Of a stretch of DNA of 64,000 bases, positions 32,419-41,006 are shown one piece after another. The stretch covers positions 1,492,452 to 1,556,451 of the forward strand of contig NZ_CM007717.1 in NCBI RefSeq assembly GCF_002019855.1, written 5' to 3'. The translations under genes were made by a program, and so were the position numbers. Each line of letters starts with the position of its first letter. Within the stretch, counting starts at the first letter, position 1. The notes beneath the pieces are model-generated. The model was not told the DNA's origin. It saw only the letters and a list, made by a program, of their open reading frames with translations, and searched no databases. Source of the stretch: Streptomyces antibioticus. GTDB lineage: Bacteria; Actinomycetota; Actinomycetes; Streptomycetales; Streptomycetaceae.

Positions 32419-35406
32419 CTAACTCCGCTGGCGCAGCGTCGACCCCGACCGCCCCTTCACGATCTCCAACTGGGCGTGGACGCGTCGCCGCAGGTCGGCG
32501 ACATGGCTGACGATGCCGACGCTGCGGTCGCGCTCACGCAGCGAGTCGAGGACGTCGAGGACCTCGTCCAGGGTCTGTTCGTCGAGGCTGCCGAAGCCCT
32601 CGTCGATGAAGAGGGTGTCGAGGCGGACCCCGCCCGCCTCGTCGGTGACCACGTCGGCGAGGCCGAGCGCGAGGGCGAGCGAGGCGAAGAAGGTCTCGCC
32701 GCCCGACAGGGTCGCGGTGTCCCGCTCCCGCCCGGTCCAGGCGTCCACGACGTGCAGCCCGAGCCCGCTGCGGCCGCGCCCGGCCCGGTCGTCGGAGTGC
32801 ACGAGCGTGTAGCGGCCGGACGACATCCGCTGGAGCCGTGCGGTCGCGGCGGCCGCCACCTGTTCGAGCCGGGCCGCGAGGACGTACGCCTCCAGCCGCA
32901 TCTTGCGCTCGTTGTCGGCGGAGGTGCCCGCGGTGAGTCCGGCGAGGCGGGCGACCCGGTCGTACTCGTCGCGCAGCGGCGCGAGCCGTCGTACGCCGTC
33001 GGCGGCGCGCGCGGAGAGCTGGTCGAGTTCGGCGCAGCGGCGGGCGGCGGCGTCCTGGGCGGAGGACGCCCGGCGCAGCCGTTCGGCGGCCTCGGCGGCG
33101 GTCCGTTCGGCCGTGGCGAGGTCGGCGGGCGGCCGCTGGGCGGCGGCCACGGTGTCGGGTTCGGCGAGGACCGCGCGGACGGCCGCCTCCTCGGACTGCC
33201 AGGCGTCCAGGCGCCGTTGCAGCTCGCGGTGGGCGGTGTCGTCGAGGAGGGCGTCGGCGGCGGCCCGGGGAGTGTCGAACCCTGCGCGGAAGGCGGCCTC
33301 GTCCAGGCGTCCGTCGGCGACCTTGAGGCGTTCCGCGCTGTCCTCGGCGGCCCGGGCGCCGTCGGCGGCGGCGGTGAGCAGCCGGACCTGGCGCTCCAAC
33401 TGCTCGGCCCGTGCGGCCACACTGTGCGCGGCACCCCTGGCCTGCGCCAACTCCTCTTCCAGCGTGGCCCGTTCACTGTCCAGCCGCTCGCGGTGCCCGA
33501 TCCGGGAGGCGGCGCGGACCGCGGCGTCACGCTGGGCCGCGGTTCGCCGCTCGTGCTCCTGCTCGGCGGCGCGCAGTTCCTCGCGGGCGGAGTGCAGCGC
33601 GCCGGCCTCGCGGCGCGCCTCCTCGTGGTCGCGCTCCAGTTCCCCGGCCTCGACGGCGAGCGTCTCGGCTGGGGTTTCACCGGCCTCCGCGAGGGCGGCG
33701 GCCAACTCCCGTTCCACGTCGGCGAGTCGCCGCAGTTCCCGGCCGTGTGTCTCGGCGGCGTCCTGCTGGGCGGCGAGGGCCCGGTCCTCGGCCTCTCGGT
33801 CGATGTGCCCGGCGTCCTTGCGGGCCGGGGCGGGGTGTTCGGTGGCGCCGCAGACGGCGCACGGCGCCCCGTCGCTGAGGTGGGCGGCGAGTTCGGCGGC
33901 GATGCCGTCGAGGCGCTGTTCCTTGAGGTCCAGCCAGTGGGCGCGGGCGTCGAGGGCCCGCTGTTCGGCGGCGCGGACGCGTGCGCGGGCCGTCTCGGCC
34001 TCGCCGGTGAGCCGGTCGCGCAACCGGGCGGCGCGCAGCTTCCGCTGGGCGGGCTCAATCCGGACGGCCAGCCGCTCGGCACGGGCGGCGGCCTCCTGCG
34101 CGGACTCGATCCGCTCCCGGAGCGCGGTCCGGGTGGTGTCCCAGTCCGCGAGCCAGCTCTCGGTCTCGGTCAGGACGTCGTCGTCGGCCCGCTCCTGCCG
34201 GTCCAACCGCGCCCGTTCATCGGTGAGTTCGGCCAGTCGACGTTCACCGCGCCGTGCCGACTCCAGGCCGCCCAGTTCCTCGGCGGCCCGGCGTGCGGCG
34301 GCGGCCAGTCCGGCGGCGCCGGCCTCGGCGAACCGCTCCGGCAGGGCGGCACGCGCGCGTGCCTCGGCCTCGGCCGCCCGCCGGTGCTCGGCGTCGGCGG
34401 CGTCCCGCAGGTCCAGCGCCGGTGCGACGGCCTCGGCCTTGCGCCCCCGCTCCAGCCGGGTCCGCGCCGCCTGATGCTCCCCGGCCCGCTCCTCCAGCCG
34501 CCGGGCCCGTCCGGTCGCCTCCTCGAACCGCCCCTGCAACCGGGCGAGTTCGCGTACGTCGTCCAGGGCGCGGTCGGCGGCGGCCTGGGCGGACGCGGCG
34601 GCGAGGCGGCCGCACTCGGCGACCGTCAGCCGTTCGCGGGCGGTACTGCGGGCCAGGGCGGCGGCGGTGAGCACGGCGTCGGCCAACCCCGGCTCCCCGG
34701 GGGCCAGTTCGGGAAGCTCCATGGTGTCGCCCGCGGCCTGCTGCATCCGGTGGGCGTCGGCGAGCAGCGCGGCGTCGCCCTCCCGCACGCGTGCCTCGGC
34801 GGCGCGGCGGCGCTCCACGAGCCGTTTCTCGACCTCGGCGAACCGCCGGGTGTCGAAGAGCCGGCCCAGCAGCCGCCCGCGGGCCTCGGCGTCGGCGCGC
34901 AGGAAGCGGGCGAAGTCGCCCTGGGGCAGCAGCACGACCTGGCAGAACTGCTCGCGGCTCATGCCGAGCAGTTGGGTGATCTCCTCGCCGATCTCCTGGT
35001 GGGACCGGCTGAGGTCCTTCCAGACGCCGGCGGCCGCGTCGTACTCGCGCAGCCAGGTCTGGGCCTTGTCGACGGTGACGCCCGTGCCGCGTTTCTTGGG
35101 CCGCTCATGGGGCGGCTGCCGGGTGATCTCCAGCCGTCGTCCGGCGACGGTGAGGTCGAGGGTGACCTCGGTGCGGACGCCGGGGGCGGCGTGGTCGCTG
35201 CGCAGGGTGAGGCCCTGGCCGTTCTGGCGGGCGCCGGGGACGGAGCCGTAGAGCGCGTAGCAGACGGCGTCCAGGACCGAGGTCTTCCCGGCGCCGGTCG
35301 GGCCGTGCAGCAGGAAGAGCCCGGCGGTGGACAGCTCGTCGAAGTCGACGCGCTGCGTGCCGCCGAAGGGCCCGAAGGCGGTGAGGTCGAGCCGGTGCAG
35401 CCTCAT
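32419..35406 (-). CDS. sbcC: Exonuclease subunit SbcC (SMC/Rad50-like ATPase)
   Basis: With SbcD, cleaves hairpins and processes double-strand ends. The 995-residue product has N-terminal Walker A GPTGAGKTS (35-43), long coiled-coil arms of Ala/Arg/Glu heptads, and the zinc hook CAVCG near residue 512. Signature LSGGETFFASLALALGLADV and Walker B TLFIDEGFGSLD lie in the last 110 residues. Start ATG at 35406 with GGGAGG 6 nt upstream. It follows sbcD by 40 bp. A 982-codon antisense ORF over this gene is a GC artefact. Confidence 0.97.
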   Translation of the reverse strand: MRLHRLDLTAFGPFGGTQRVDFDELSTAGLFLLHGPTGAGKTSVLDAVCYALYGSVPGARQNGQGLTLRSDHAAPGVRTEVTLDLTVAGRRLEITRQPPHERPKKRGTGVTVDKAQTWLREYDAAAGVWKDLSRSHQEIGEEITQLLGMSREQFCQVVLLPQGDFARFLRADAEARGRLLGRLFDTRRFAEVEKRLVERRRAAEARVREGDAALLADAHRMQQAAGDTMELPELAPGEPGLADAVLTAAALARSTARERLTVAECGRLAAASAQAAADRALDDVRELARLQGRFEEATGRARRLEERAGEHQAARTRLERGRKAEAVAPALDLRDAADAEHRRAAEAEARARAALPERFAEAGAAGLAAAARRAAEELGGLESARRGERRLAELTDERARLDRQERADDDVLTETESWLADWDTTRTALRERIESAQEAAARAERLAVRIEPAQRKLRAARLRDRLTGEAETARARVRAAEQRALDARAHWLDLKEQRLDGIAAELAAHLSDGAPCAVCGATEHPAPARKDAGHIDREAEDRALAAQQDAAETHGRELRRLADVERELAAALAEAGETPAETLAVEAGELERDHEEARREAGALHSAREELRAAEQEHERRTAAQRDAAVRAASRIGHRERLDSERATLEEELAQARGAAHSVAARAEQLERQVRLLTAAADGARAAEDSAERLKVADGRLDEAAFRAGFDTPRAAADALLDDTAHRELQRRLDAWQSEEAAVRAVLAEPDTVAAAQRPPADLATAERTAAEAAERLRRASSAQDAAARRCAELDQLSARAADGVRRLAPLRDEYDRVARLAGLTAGTSADNERKMRLEAYVLAARLEQVAAAATARLQRMSSGRYTLVHSDDRAGRGRSGLGLHVVDAWTGRERDTATLSGGETFFASLALALGLADVVTDEAGGVRLDTLFIDEGFGSLDEQTLDEVLDVLDSLRERDRSVGIVSHVADLRRRVHAQLEIVKGRSGSTLRQRS

Positions 35407-35446
35407 CGGACGCCTCCCAGGTGAACGTGCGCGTCGCCGGGGAACG

Positions 35447-36610
35447 TCACCGGGCCACCTCGCGTACGGTCTCGTCCGCGCGGACCGCGTCGAAGGCGTC
35501 GCGCAGGACGCCCCGCTCGCGGGCGTCGGGTCCGGCGCCGCGGACATGGGCGACGAAGTCCTCGGCGATCTCCTGGTCGTCGCGGCCGGCCAGGCGGCGG
35601 GCGTACGACACGTCGGGATCGCCCGGGGAGCGTTCCGGGTCGAAGACCAGGCTGAGGGTGTGCGGGAAGCGGTCGGTGAGCCGGGCCATGGGGTCGGCGG
35701 GGCGGACGGCGTCGGTGAGCGTCGCCTCGACCCAGGCGTCCTCGTGCACGGCGAGCGCGGGGTCGGCGAGCAGGTCGTCCAGGGTGCCGCGGATGCGGGC
35801 GAGGGCGCGCGGCACCGGGCAGTCGATGCGCTCGGCGGTCAGGGAGCCGTCGCCAGCGAGGTCGATCAGCCACATGGTCTTGCGGTGCGCGGCCTCGGAG
35901 AAGGAGTACGGCAGCGGGGAGCCGGAGTAGCGGACGCGTTCGGTGAGGGTCTGGCAGCCGTGCAGATGGCCGAGGGCCACGTAGTCGACGCCGTCGAAGA
36001 CCCCGGCGGGTACGGCGGCGACCCCGCCGACGGTGATGTCGCGCTCGCTGTCGCTGGGCTCGCCGCCGGTGACGAAGGCATGCGCGAGGACGACCGAGCG
36101 GGTGCCCGGGGCGCGGCGCGCGAGGTCGGCGCGGACCCGGTCCATGGCGGCCGCGAGCACGCTCTCGTGGCCGGCCTTCTCGACCCCGAACTCGTCCTTC
36201 ACCAGGGCGGGTTCGAGATACGGCAGACCGTAGAAGGCGACGTCGCCGTGGGCGTCGGCGAGCACCACCGGGGTACCGGCGGCCGCAGGGTCGGTACGCA
36301 GATGGATGCCGGCCCGGTCGATGAGTCCCGCTCCGACGCCGAGCCGGCGGGCGGAGTCGTGGTTCCCGGAGATCATCACGGTCGGCACGCCGAGCGCGGC
36401 GAGCCGGTGCAGGGCGTCGTCGAACAGCTCGACGGCGGCAAGGGGCGGTACGGCACGGTCGTAGACGTCGCCCGAGACGACCACGGCGTCGACGTCGCGT
36501 TCGCGCACGGTGGTGACGAGCCGGCCGATGAACTCGGCCTGGGCGCCGAGCATGCCGACGCGGTGGAAGGTGCGGCCGAGGTGCCAGTCGGAGGTGTGCA
36601 GCAGTCTCAC
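35447..36610 (-). CDS. sbcD: Exonuclease subunit SbcD (Mre11-like)
   Basis: The 387-residue nuclease subunit has phosphodiesterase motifs SDWHLGRTF (7-15), VVSGDVYDR, SGNHDSARR and the C-terminal VALGHLHG motif. Its GTG start at 36610 overlaps the TGA of a 63-codon ORF (GTGA at 36610-36607), suggesting translational coupling. It is followed by sbcC. Confidence 0.96.
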   Translation of the reverse strand: MRLLHTSDWHLGRTFHRVGMLGAQAEFIGRLVTTVRERDVDAVVVSGDVYDRAVPPLAAVELFDDALHRLAALGVPTVMISGNHDSARRLGVGAGLIDRAGIHLRTDPAAAGTPVVLADAHGDVAFYGLPYLEPALVKDEFGVEKAGHESVLAAAMDRVRADLARRAPGTRSVVLAHAFVTGGEPSDSERDITVGGVAAVPAGVFDGVDYVALGHLHGCQTLTERVRYSGSPLPYSFSEAAHRKTMWLIDLAGDGSLTAERIDCPVPRALARIRGTLDDLLADPALAVHEDAWVEATLTDAVRPADPMARLTDRFPHTLSLVFDPERSPGDPDVSYARRLAGRDDQEIAEDFVAHVRGAGPDARERGVLRDAFDAVRADETVREVAR

Positions 36611-36798
36611 GCGACAAGGCTCCGAGGTCTCACGACATCGTTCCGCCCCCGCATGGCGCCCGCACGTTCCCGCCCCGGCATGGCTTCCCCTTGCTCCCGC
36701 CCCTGGTGTCCCTGACGTCCCTGCCGGGCCGCGCGGTCGCGGCGGTCGGCTGCCACCACGCTAACGCCTGCCGTCCCCTCGGCGGTCACGAACCTCAT
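36607..36798 (-). CDS. Small basic ORF bridging yigZ and sbcD (hypothetical)
   Basis: The 63-residue ORF has an ATG overlapping the yigZ stop (ATGA, 36798-36795) and a TGA overlapping the sbcD start (GTGA, 36610-36607). The product is strongly basic, with an RQGRQGHQGREQG segment and no transmembrane helix or known motif. Both junctions are the standard coupled type, so it may be a real small protein or a coupling ORF. No Shine-Dalgarno of its own is evident. Confidence 0.45.
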   Translation of the reverse strand: MRFVTAEGTAGVSVVAADRRDRAARQGRQGHQGREQGEAMPGRERAGAMRGRNDVVRPRSLVA

Positions 36799-37421
36799 GC
36801 GTCCCCGTACGCCTCTCCGCCCAGCTCGAAGGCGGCCGTCCCGGCGGTCGCGTCGGCGAGCCAGGAGCGGAAGGCGTCCACGTCGGCGTCGGGCAAGCCG
36901 ATCTCGATGGTGACCGCCTCGCCGTAACGGACGTCACGCACCTCGCGGCCGGTGGCCCGGAGATCGTTCTGGATCTTGCCGGCGCGCTGGTGGTCGACGG
37001 TGACGGTGGCGAGCCGGAAGCGGCGGCGGGTGAGGGTACCGAGGGTGTCGAGGGCCTCACCGACGGCTCCGCCGTAGGCGCGGATCAGACCGCCGGCGCC
37101 GAGCTTGACGCCGCCGTAGTAGCGGGTGACGACGGCGACGGCGTAGCGCATGTCGCGGCGCAGCAGCATCTGGAGCATCGGGACGCCGGCGGTGCCGCCG
37201 GGTTCGCCGTCGTCGCTGGCCTTCTGGACGGAGGCGTCGGCGCCGATGACGTACGCCCAGCAGTTGTGGGTGGCGTCCGCGTGCCGCTTGCGGACCTCGG
37301 CGATGAACTCCTGGGCCTCCTGCTCGGTGGCGGCCGGGGCGAGCGCGCACAGGAAGCGGGAGCGGTTGACCTCGGTCTCGTGCACACCCGCGTGGGCCAC
37401 GGTGCGGTACTCGTCCTGCAT
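36795..37421 (-). CDS. YigZ/IMPACT-family protein
   Basis: The 208-residue protein has an UPF0029 domain (about 5-115, with HADATHNCWAYVIG, SDDGEPGGTAGVPML, VTRYYGGVKLGAGGLIRAYG) and a C-terminal DUF1949-like ferredoxin-fold domain (about 135-200). The family is related to the yeast/mammalian translational regulator IMPACT; bacterial function is uncertain. It is first in the minus-strand operon with the 63-codon ORF, sbcD and sbcC. Confidence 0.93.
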   Translation of the reverse strand: MQDEYRTVAHAGVHETEVNRSRFLCALAPAATEQEAQEFIAEVRKRHADATHNCWAYVIGADASVQKASDDGEPGGTAGVPMLQMLLRRDMRYAVAVVTRYYGGVKLGAGGLIRAYGGAVGEALDTLGTLTRRRFRLATVTVDHQRAGKIQNDLRATGREVRDVRYGEAVTIEIGLPDADVDAFRSWLADATAGTAAFELGGEAYGDA

Positions 37422-37479
37422 CCGGTCAGCCTAAGCGCTGGTGGCGGGTGCCGTGCCCCGGCCGCCCCTCAGTCGCCCC

Positions 37480-38019
37480 TCAGCCGCCCCTGGGCCCCCG
37501 GGGCACGGTCATCGAGGTCAGCAGGGCGGTGCCGGGGGCGAGGGCGCGCCAGGTCGGGCCGTGCCAGGCGAGCACGGCGATCGCGGAGGTGGGGAACTTC
37601 AGCCGCACCTCGTCGAGGGCGTCGCCGAGCGCCTCCCCGGCCAGCTCCAGGACGAGGTCCTCCAGTCCCGGGTTGTGCCCGACGAGCAGCAGTGTGCCGA
37701 CCTCGGCGGGGGTCTCCCGTACGACGCCGAGCAGCTCGGGCACGTCGGCGGCGTAGACCCGCGGCTCGTAGTGCACGGGGGGCGGGGTGTCCCACTGGGC
37801 GGAGGCCAGCTCGTAGGTCCGGCGGGCGCGGACGGCGGTGGAGCAGACGGCGAGGTCGGGGAGGCAGCCGGCCTCGGCGAGCGCGCGGCCGGCGGCGGGG
37901 GCGTCGCGGCGGCCGCGTCCGGCGAGGGGCCGTTCGTGGTCGGGGACGCCGTCGGGCCAGTCGGACTTGGCGTGCCGCAGCACGACGAGGCGGCGGGGCG
38001 GGCCGGTGGGGGTGCTCAT
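37480..38019 (-). CDS. sixA: SixA-type phosphohistidine phosphatase
   Basis: The 179-residue histidine phosphatase has the RHG-type motif VLRHAKSDWP with catalytic H16 and the second motif LLVGHNPGLEDL. The family removes phosphate from phospho-His proteins; the substrate here is unknown. ATG at 38019 overlaps the stop of the CysRS-like gene (ATGA), so the two are co-translated. The 3' end runs in CGCCCCTCAG repeats. Confidence 0.9.
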   Translation of the reverse strand: MSTPTGPPRRLVVLRHAKSDWPDGVPDHERPLAGRGRRDAPAAGRALAEAGCLPDLAVCSTAVRARRTYELASAQWDTPPPVHYEPRVYAADVPELLGVVRETPAEVGTLLLVGHNPGLEDLVLELAGEALGDALDEVRLKFPTSAIAVLAWHGPTWRALAPGTALLTSMTVPRGPRGG

Positions 38020-38729
38020 GGGGCGGCTCCGATGTCGCGGGTCAGCTCCAGGCCGAGCAGACGGTCGGCGTAGGCGTAGGTCTCGAAGCGGGCGCCGTCG
38101 GGCAGTTCGGGCCCGGCGTCGGCGACCGACCGCAGGACGTTCAGCACCTCGGGCACGTCCAGATCGTCCTCCCAGGCGGCGCGCAGCCGCCCGCGCACCT
38201 CGTCGGGCACGGGCCGCGAGGGCTGCCGCGCCCACCCGGCGACGGCCCGCCGCCAGCCCGCGAGTGTGTCGTGGGCGTCGCCGACGGCAGCGGCGTCGAG
38301 CCGGACGGTCTCGGTACGTGCGTGCTGGAGCAGCGCGAGCCGCAGAACGGTGGGATCGGAAGGCGCCTCTCCGAGGACGTCCCCCACGACGACCTGAACG
38401 CCGTCGGCCCCGGCATCCCCCTCGGCCGCCACCCGCAGCACCTGCCGCTCGGCCGGCCGGCCGCCGGGCTCGTGTCCTTCCTCCAGCGGATGGATGCCGA
38501 GGGCGGCGGCACCCGCCCGCAGCACGGCCCGGTCCCCCTCGCCGGTGAGCACGGCCCGGACGGGTGTGCTGTCGAGTTCGAGGGCGCGCACGAGCAGGTC
38601 GGTGACGAGCAGGACCCGGAGCGCGCCGGTGCCGTGCCCCTGGACGTGTGCCTCGATCCGGGTGGGACCGCGGCGGACGGGGGCGGCGACGACGGCTTCG
38701 CCGGTACGGGCGTCGATGATGCGCAGCAC
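38016..38729 (-). CDS. CysRS-derived protein lacking the catalytic core
   Basis: The 237-residue protein's first 80 residues (LRIIDARTGEAV... TDLLVRALEL... LRAGAAALGIHP) follow the start of cysteinyl-tRNA synthetase. Its last 120 residues (TVLRLALLQHARTETVRLDAAAVGDA..., AWEDDLDVPEVLNVL) follow the CysRS helical domain. The HIGH motif, zinc Cys/His ligands, the catalytic insertion and KMSKS are missing. It cannot charge tRNA and may bind tRNA, a protein or a ligand. GTG at 38729 with TAAGCT 6 nt upstream. Its stop overlaps the sixA start. Confidence 0.75.
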   Translation of the reverse strand: MLRIIDARTGEAVVAAPVRRGPTRIEAHVQGHGTGALRVLLVTDLLVRALELDSTPVRAVLTGEGDRAVLRAGAAALGIHPLEEGHEPGGRPAERQVLRVAAEGDAGADGVQVVVGDVLGEAPSDPTVLRLALLQHARTETVRLDAAAVGDAHDTLAGWRRAVAGWARQPSRPVPDEVRGRLRAAWEDDLDVPEVLNVLRSVADAGPELPDGARFETYAYADRLLGLELTRDIGAAP

Positions 38730-38735
38730 GTGCCG

Positions 38736-38741
38736 AGCTTA
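38736..38741 (-). promoter_or_regulatory. TAAGCT -10 box of CysRS-like gene (leaderless)
   Basis: On the minus strand TAAGCT lies 6 nt before the GTG at 38729. Confidence 0.45.
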
Positions 38742-38854
38742 GGAGAGCGGCGGCGCTCGTGCGCGGGCGGCGCGGAATCAGGATCCGCGGCGGTGCGTTG
38801 CAGCGGACAGGTCAGAACGACTGGAAGAGCTGTCCGATCCCGAGGAGGCCGCCG

Positions 38855-39262
38855 GTGTACGGCGACGAGGCAACGGTCCGCAGGATTCTCACCGAGGCGG
38901 GCGACACCTGGGCGGTGGTGGGGCTGTCGACGAACCGCTCCCGGGCGGCCTACGGCGTCGCCCGCGTCCTCCAGCGCTACGGCAAGCGGGTCGTCCCCGT
39001 CCACCCGAAGGCGGAGACGGTCCACGGCGAGCAGGGCTACGCCAGCCTCGCGGACATCCCCTTCGAGGTGGACGTGGTCGACGTCTTCGTCAACAGCGAC
39101 CTCGCGGGCGCCGTCGCGGACGAGGCGGTCGCCAAGGGCGCGAAGGCGGTCTGGTTCCAACTGGACGTCATCGACGAGGCCGCCTACGACCGCACCCGCG
39201 CGGCGGGCCTGGACATGGTCATGCACCGCTGCCCGGCGATCGAGATTCCGCGACTGGGGTGA
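38855..39262 (+). CDS. CoA-binding (YccU-like) protein
   Basis: The 135-residue Rossmann-fold CoA-binding domain has TWAVVGLSTNRSRAAYGVARVLQRYGKRVVPVHP, VDVVDVFVNSDLAG, and AVWFQLDVIDEAAYDRTRAAGLDMVMHRCPAIE. The family resembles the N-terminal domain of succinyl-CoA synthetase and ADP-forming acyl-CoA synthetases. Start GTG at 38855 is selected because GAGGAGG lies 6 nt upstream; the open frame to 38759 lacks similarity. Function unknown. Confidence 0.9.
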   Translation: MYGDEATVRRILTEAGDTWAVVGLSTNRSRAAYGVARVLQRYGKRVVPVHPKAETVHGEQGYASLADIPFEVDVVDVFVNSDLAGAVADEAVAKGAKAVWFQLDVIDEAAYDRTRAAGLDMVMHRCPAIEIPRLG

Positions 39263-39331
39263 CGTACGGCAGCCGTCCTGGTGCGGGCGAGCCGTCTCGA
39301 TCGGTCGAGGTCGGCCGCCCATACTGGGCCG

Positions 39332-40549
39332 GTGGCCATCACCTCCGTCAACTCCCCTTCCGCTGAACGCCGTCCGGTCGTCATCGTCGGTGCCGGGCCC
39401 GCGGGGCTCGCTGTCGGGAATGTGCTGCGGGCCGCTTCCGTCGGGTGTGTGGTGCTGGAGGCGGAGAGCCGGGCGGTGGTCGAGCGGCGGCCGCGGGCCG
39501 GGGTGGTCGAGGAGTGGGCTGTTCGCGCGCTGGAGCAACGGGGGCTGGGGGAAGGGCTGTTGGCGCGGGCTCAGCGGCACTCGGCGTGTGAGTTCCGTTT
39601 CGCGGGGGAGCGTCATCGGCTGGAGTACGGCGAGCTGACCGGTCGTCATCACTGGGTGTATCCGCAGCCGTTGCTCGTGACGGACCTTGTGCGCGAGTAC
39701 GTCGACGTGCGGGGCGGTGACGCCCGGTTCGGGGTGCGGGACGTCGAGTTGCGCGGTCTGGAGACGGACCGTCCGTCGGTGTCGTACACGTGCCCGGACA
39801 CGGGTGAACGGCGGCTGCTGCACTGTGACTTCGTGGTGGGGGCCGACGGGGCGCGCGGGGTGAGCCGGGCCGCGGTGCCGGCGGGGCGGGCGCGGATCGC
39901 GCGGCACGACTACGGCATCGGCTGGCTGGCGCTGCTCGCCGAGGCGCCGCCGTCCTCGGACTGTGTGGTGTTCGGCGTCCATCCGAACGGTTTCGCCGGG
40001 CACATGGCGCGCAGCCCCGAGGTGACCCGGTACTACCTCCAGTGCCCGCCGGGCGACGACCCGGAGAACTGGTCCCACGACCGCGTCTGGTCCGAGCTGC
40101 GTCTGCGGCTCGCGGCCGAGGGCGCGCCGCCGCTCACCGAGGGGCGGCTCGTGGAGAAGCGGGTGCTCGACATGCACGACTACGTGGTCGAGCCGATGAC
40201 GTACGGGCGGCTCTTCCTGGCCGGTGACGCCGCGCATCTCGTGGCGCCGATCGCCGCCAAGGGCATGAACCTGGCGCTGCACGACGCGTTCCTGCTCGCC
40301 GACGCGCTGGTGGCGTGTCTCGACGCCGGGGACCGCGCCGGGCTGGACGGGTACTCGGACGCGTGTCTGCGGCGGGTGTGGGACTACCAGGAGTTCTCGC
40401 AGTGGCTGTCGGAGGTCTACCACGGGGCGGCGGCCGGGGATCCGTTCCGGGCGGGGACGGCCTCGGCCCGGCTGCGGCGGCCGTTCACCTCGCCGGTGGC
40501 GGCCGCGGCCTTCGCCGAGCAGTACCTCGGGACGGCGGAGCGGTACTGA
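39332..40549 (+). CDS. pobA: FAD-dependent monooxygenase, PobA (4-hydroxybenzoate 3-monooxygenase) type
   Basis: The 405-residue flavoprotein has the dinucleotide motif VVIVGAGPAGLAVG at 17-30, the DG motif CDFVVGADGARGVSR, and the second FAD motif GDAAHLVAPIAAKGMNLALHD beginning at 298. The ordering and the HHWVYPQPLL and NLALHDA blocks are of PobA, which hydroxylates 4-hydroxybenzoate to protocatechuate. No IclR/PobR or protocatechuate genes are adjacent, so substrate is inferred only. GTG start at 39332. Confidence 0.85.
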   Translation: MAITSVNSPSAERRPVVIVGAGPAGLAVGNVLRAASVGCVVLEAESRAVVERRPRAGVVEEWAVRALEQRGLGEGLLARAQRHSACEFRFAGERHRLEYGELTGRHHWVYPQPLLVTDLVREYVDVRGGDARFGVRDVELRGLETDRPSVSYTCPDTGERRLLHCDFVVGADGARGVSRAAVPAGRARIARHDYGIGWLALLAEAPPSSDCVVFGVHPNGFAGHMARSPEVTRYYLQCPPGDDPENWSHDRVWSELRLRLAAEGAPPLTEGRLVEKRVLDMHDYVVEPMTYGRLFLAGDAAHLVAPIAAKGMNLALHDAFLLADALVACLDAGDRAGLDGYSDACLRRVWDYQEFSQWLSEVYHGAAAGDPFRAGTASARLRRPFTSPVAAAAFAEQYLGTAERY

Positions 40550-40575
40550 ACGCGCGGGACCGCCGTCGCGCCGGG

Positions 40576-40935
40576 TCAGTCGTGCAGGGGCTTGTCCCCC
40601 AGGCGGTGGTCGGCCACGTTCAGGGCCTCGTCCACCACGCGGCGCAGATGGCCGTCGGAGAGGGAGTAGATCACCCGGCGGCCCTCCTTGCGGGTGTGGA
40701 CCAGGCCGGCCAGCCGCAGCCGGGCCAGATGCTGGCTGACCGCCGGGCGGGCCGCCCCGCACACCTCCGTCAGCGTGGTCACGTCGGCCTCGCCCGACAT
40801 CAGGGCGTGCAGCAGAGTGAGCCGGGTGCGGTCGCCGAGCAGGGCGAGCAGTTCGGCGGCGAGCGCGAACTGCTCCTCGCCCGGGGTGCGCGGATGCGCA
40901 TGGTGTGCAGATGACAGGTGCATGCGTGCGCTCAT
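40576..40935 (-). CDS. ArsR/SmtB-family metal-sensor repressor
   Basis: The 119-residue winged helix protein has ELLALLGDRTRLTLLHALMSGEADVTTLTEVCGAARPAVSQHLARLRLAGLVHTRKEGRRVIYSL. Helix 5 DGHLRRVVDEALNVADH retains three of the four alpha-5 zinc-site positions (D, H, then V in place of H, then H). The N-terminus is His-rich (MHLSSAHHAH), so metal specificity may differ. Three in-frame starts exist (GTG 40941, ATG 40935, ATG 40923); 40935 has CATTAT 7 nt upstream. It is divergent from a CDF metal exporter, its likely target. Confidence 0.9.
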   Translation of the reverse strand: MSARMHLSSAHHAHPRTPGEEQFALAAELLALLGDRTRLTLLHALMSGEADVTTLTEVCGAARPAVSQHLARLRLAGLVHTRKEGRRVIYSLSDGHLRRVVDEALNVADHRLGDKPLHD

Positions 40936-40948
40936 ACGCACATAATGG
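40923..40948. promoter_or_regulatory. ArsR operator and overlapping divergent -10 boxes
   Basis: TGCGTG (40923-40928) and TACGCA (40935-40940) form an imperfect dyad with a 6-bp centre. Directly adjacent CATAAT (40941-40946, plus) and CATTAT (40948-40943, minus) are overlapping -10 boxes for the CDF and ArsR genes. A bound repressor would block both. Confidence 0.6.
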
Positions 40949-41006
40949 CGAGAAGGACGGGTAGACGTCCAGTTCTCCCCCTTTTTCCGCGCCGAAAGGG
41001 ACCGAC

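Noticed and set aside
32476..35424. A 982-codon ORF antisense to sbcC, plus other very long antisense ORFs such as 576-2063 (minus) and 5689-7713 (minus)
   Set aside because: They are mirror frames of GC3-rich genes with composition-driven Gly/Arg/Pro/Val content and no domains. The sense genes have clear motifs.
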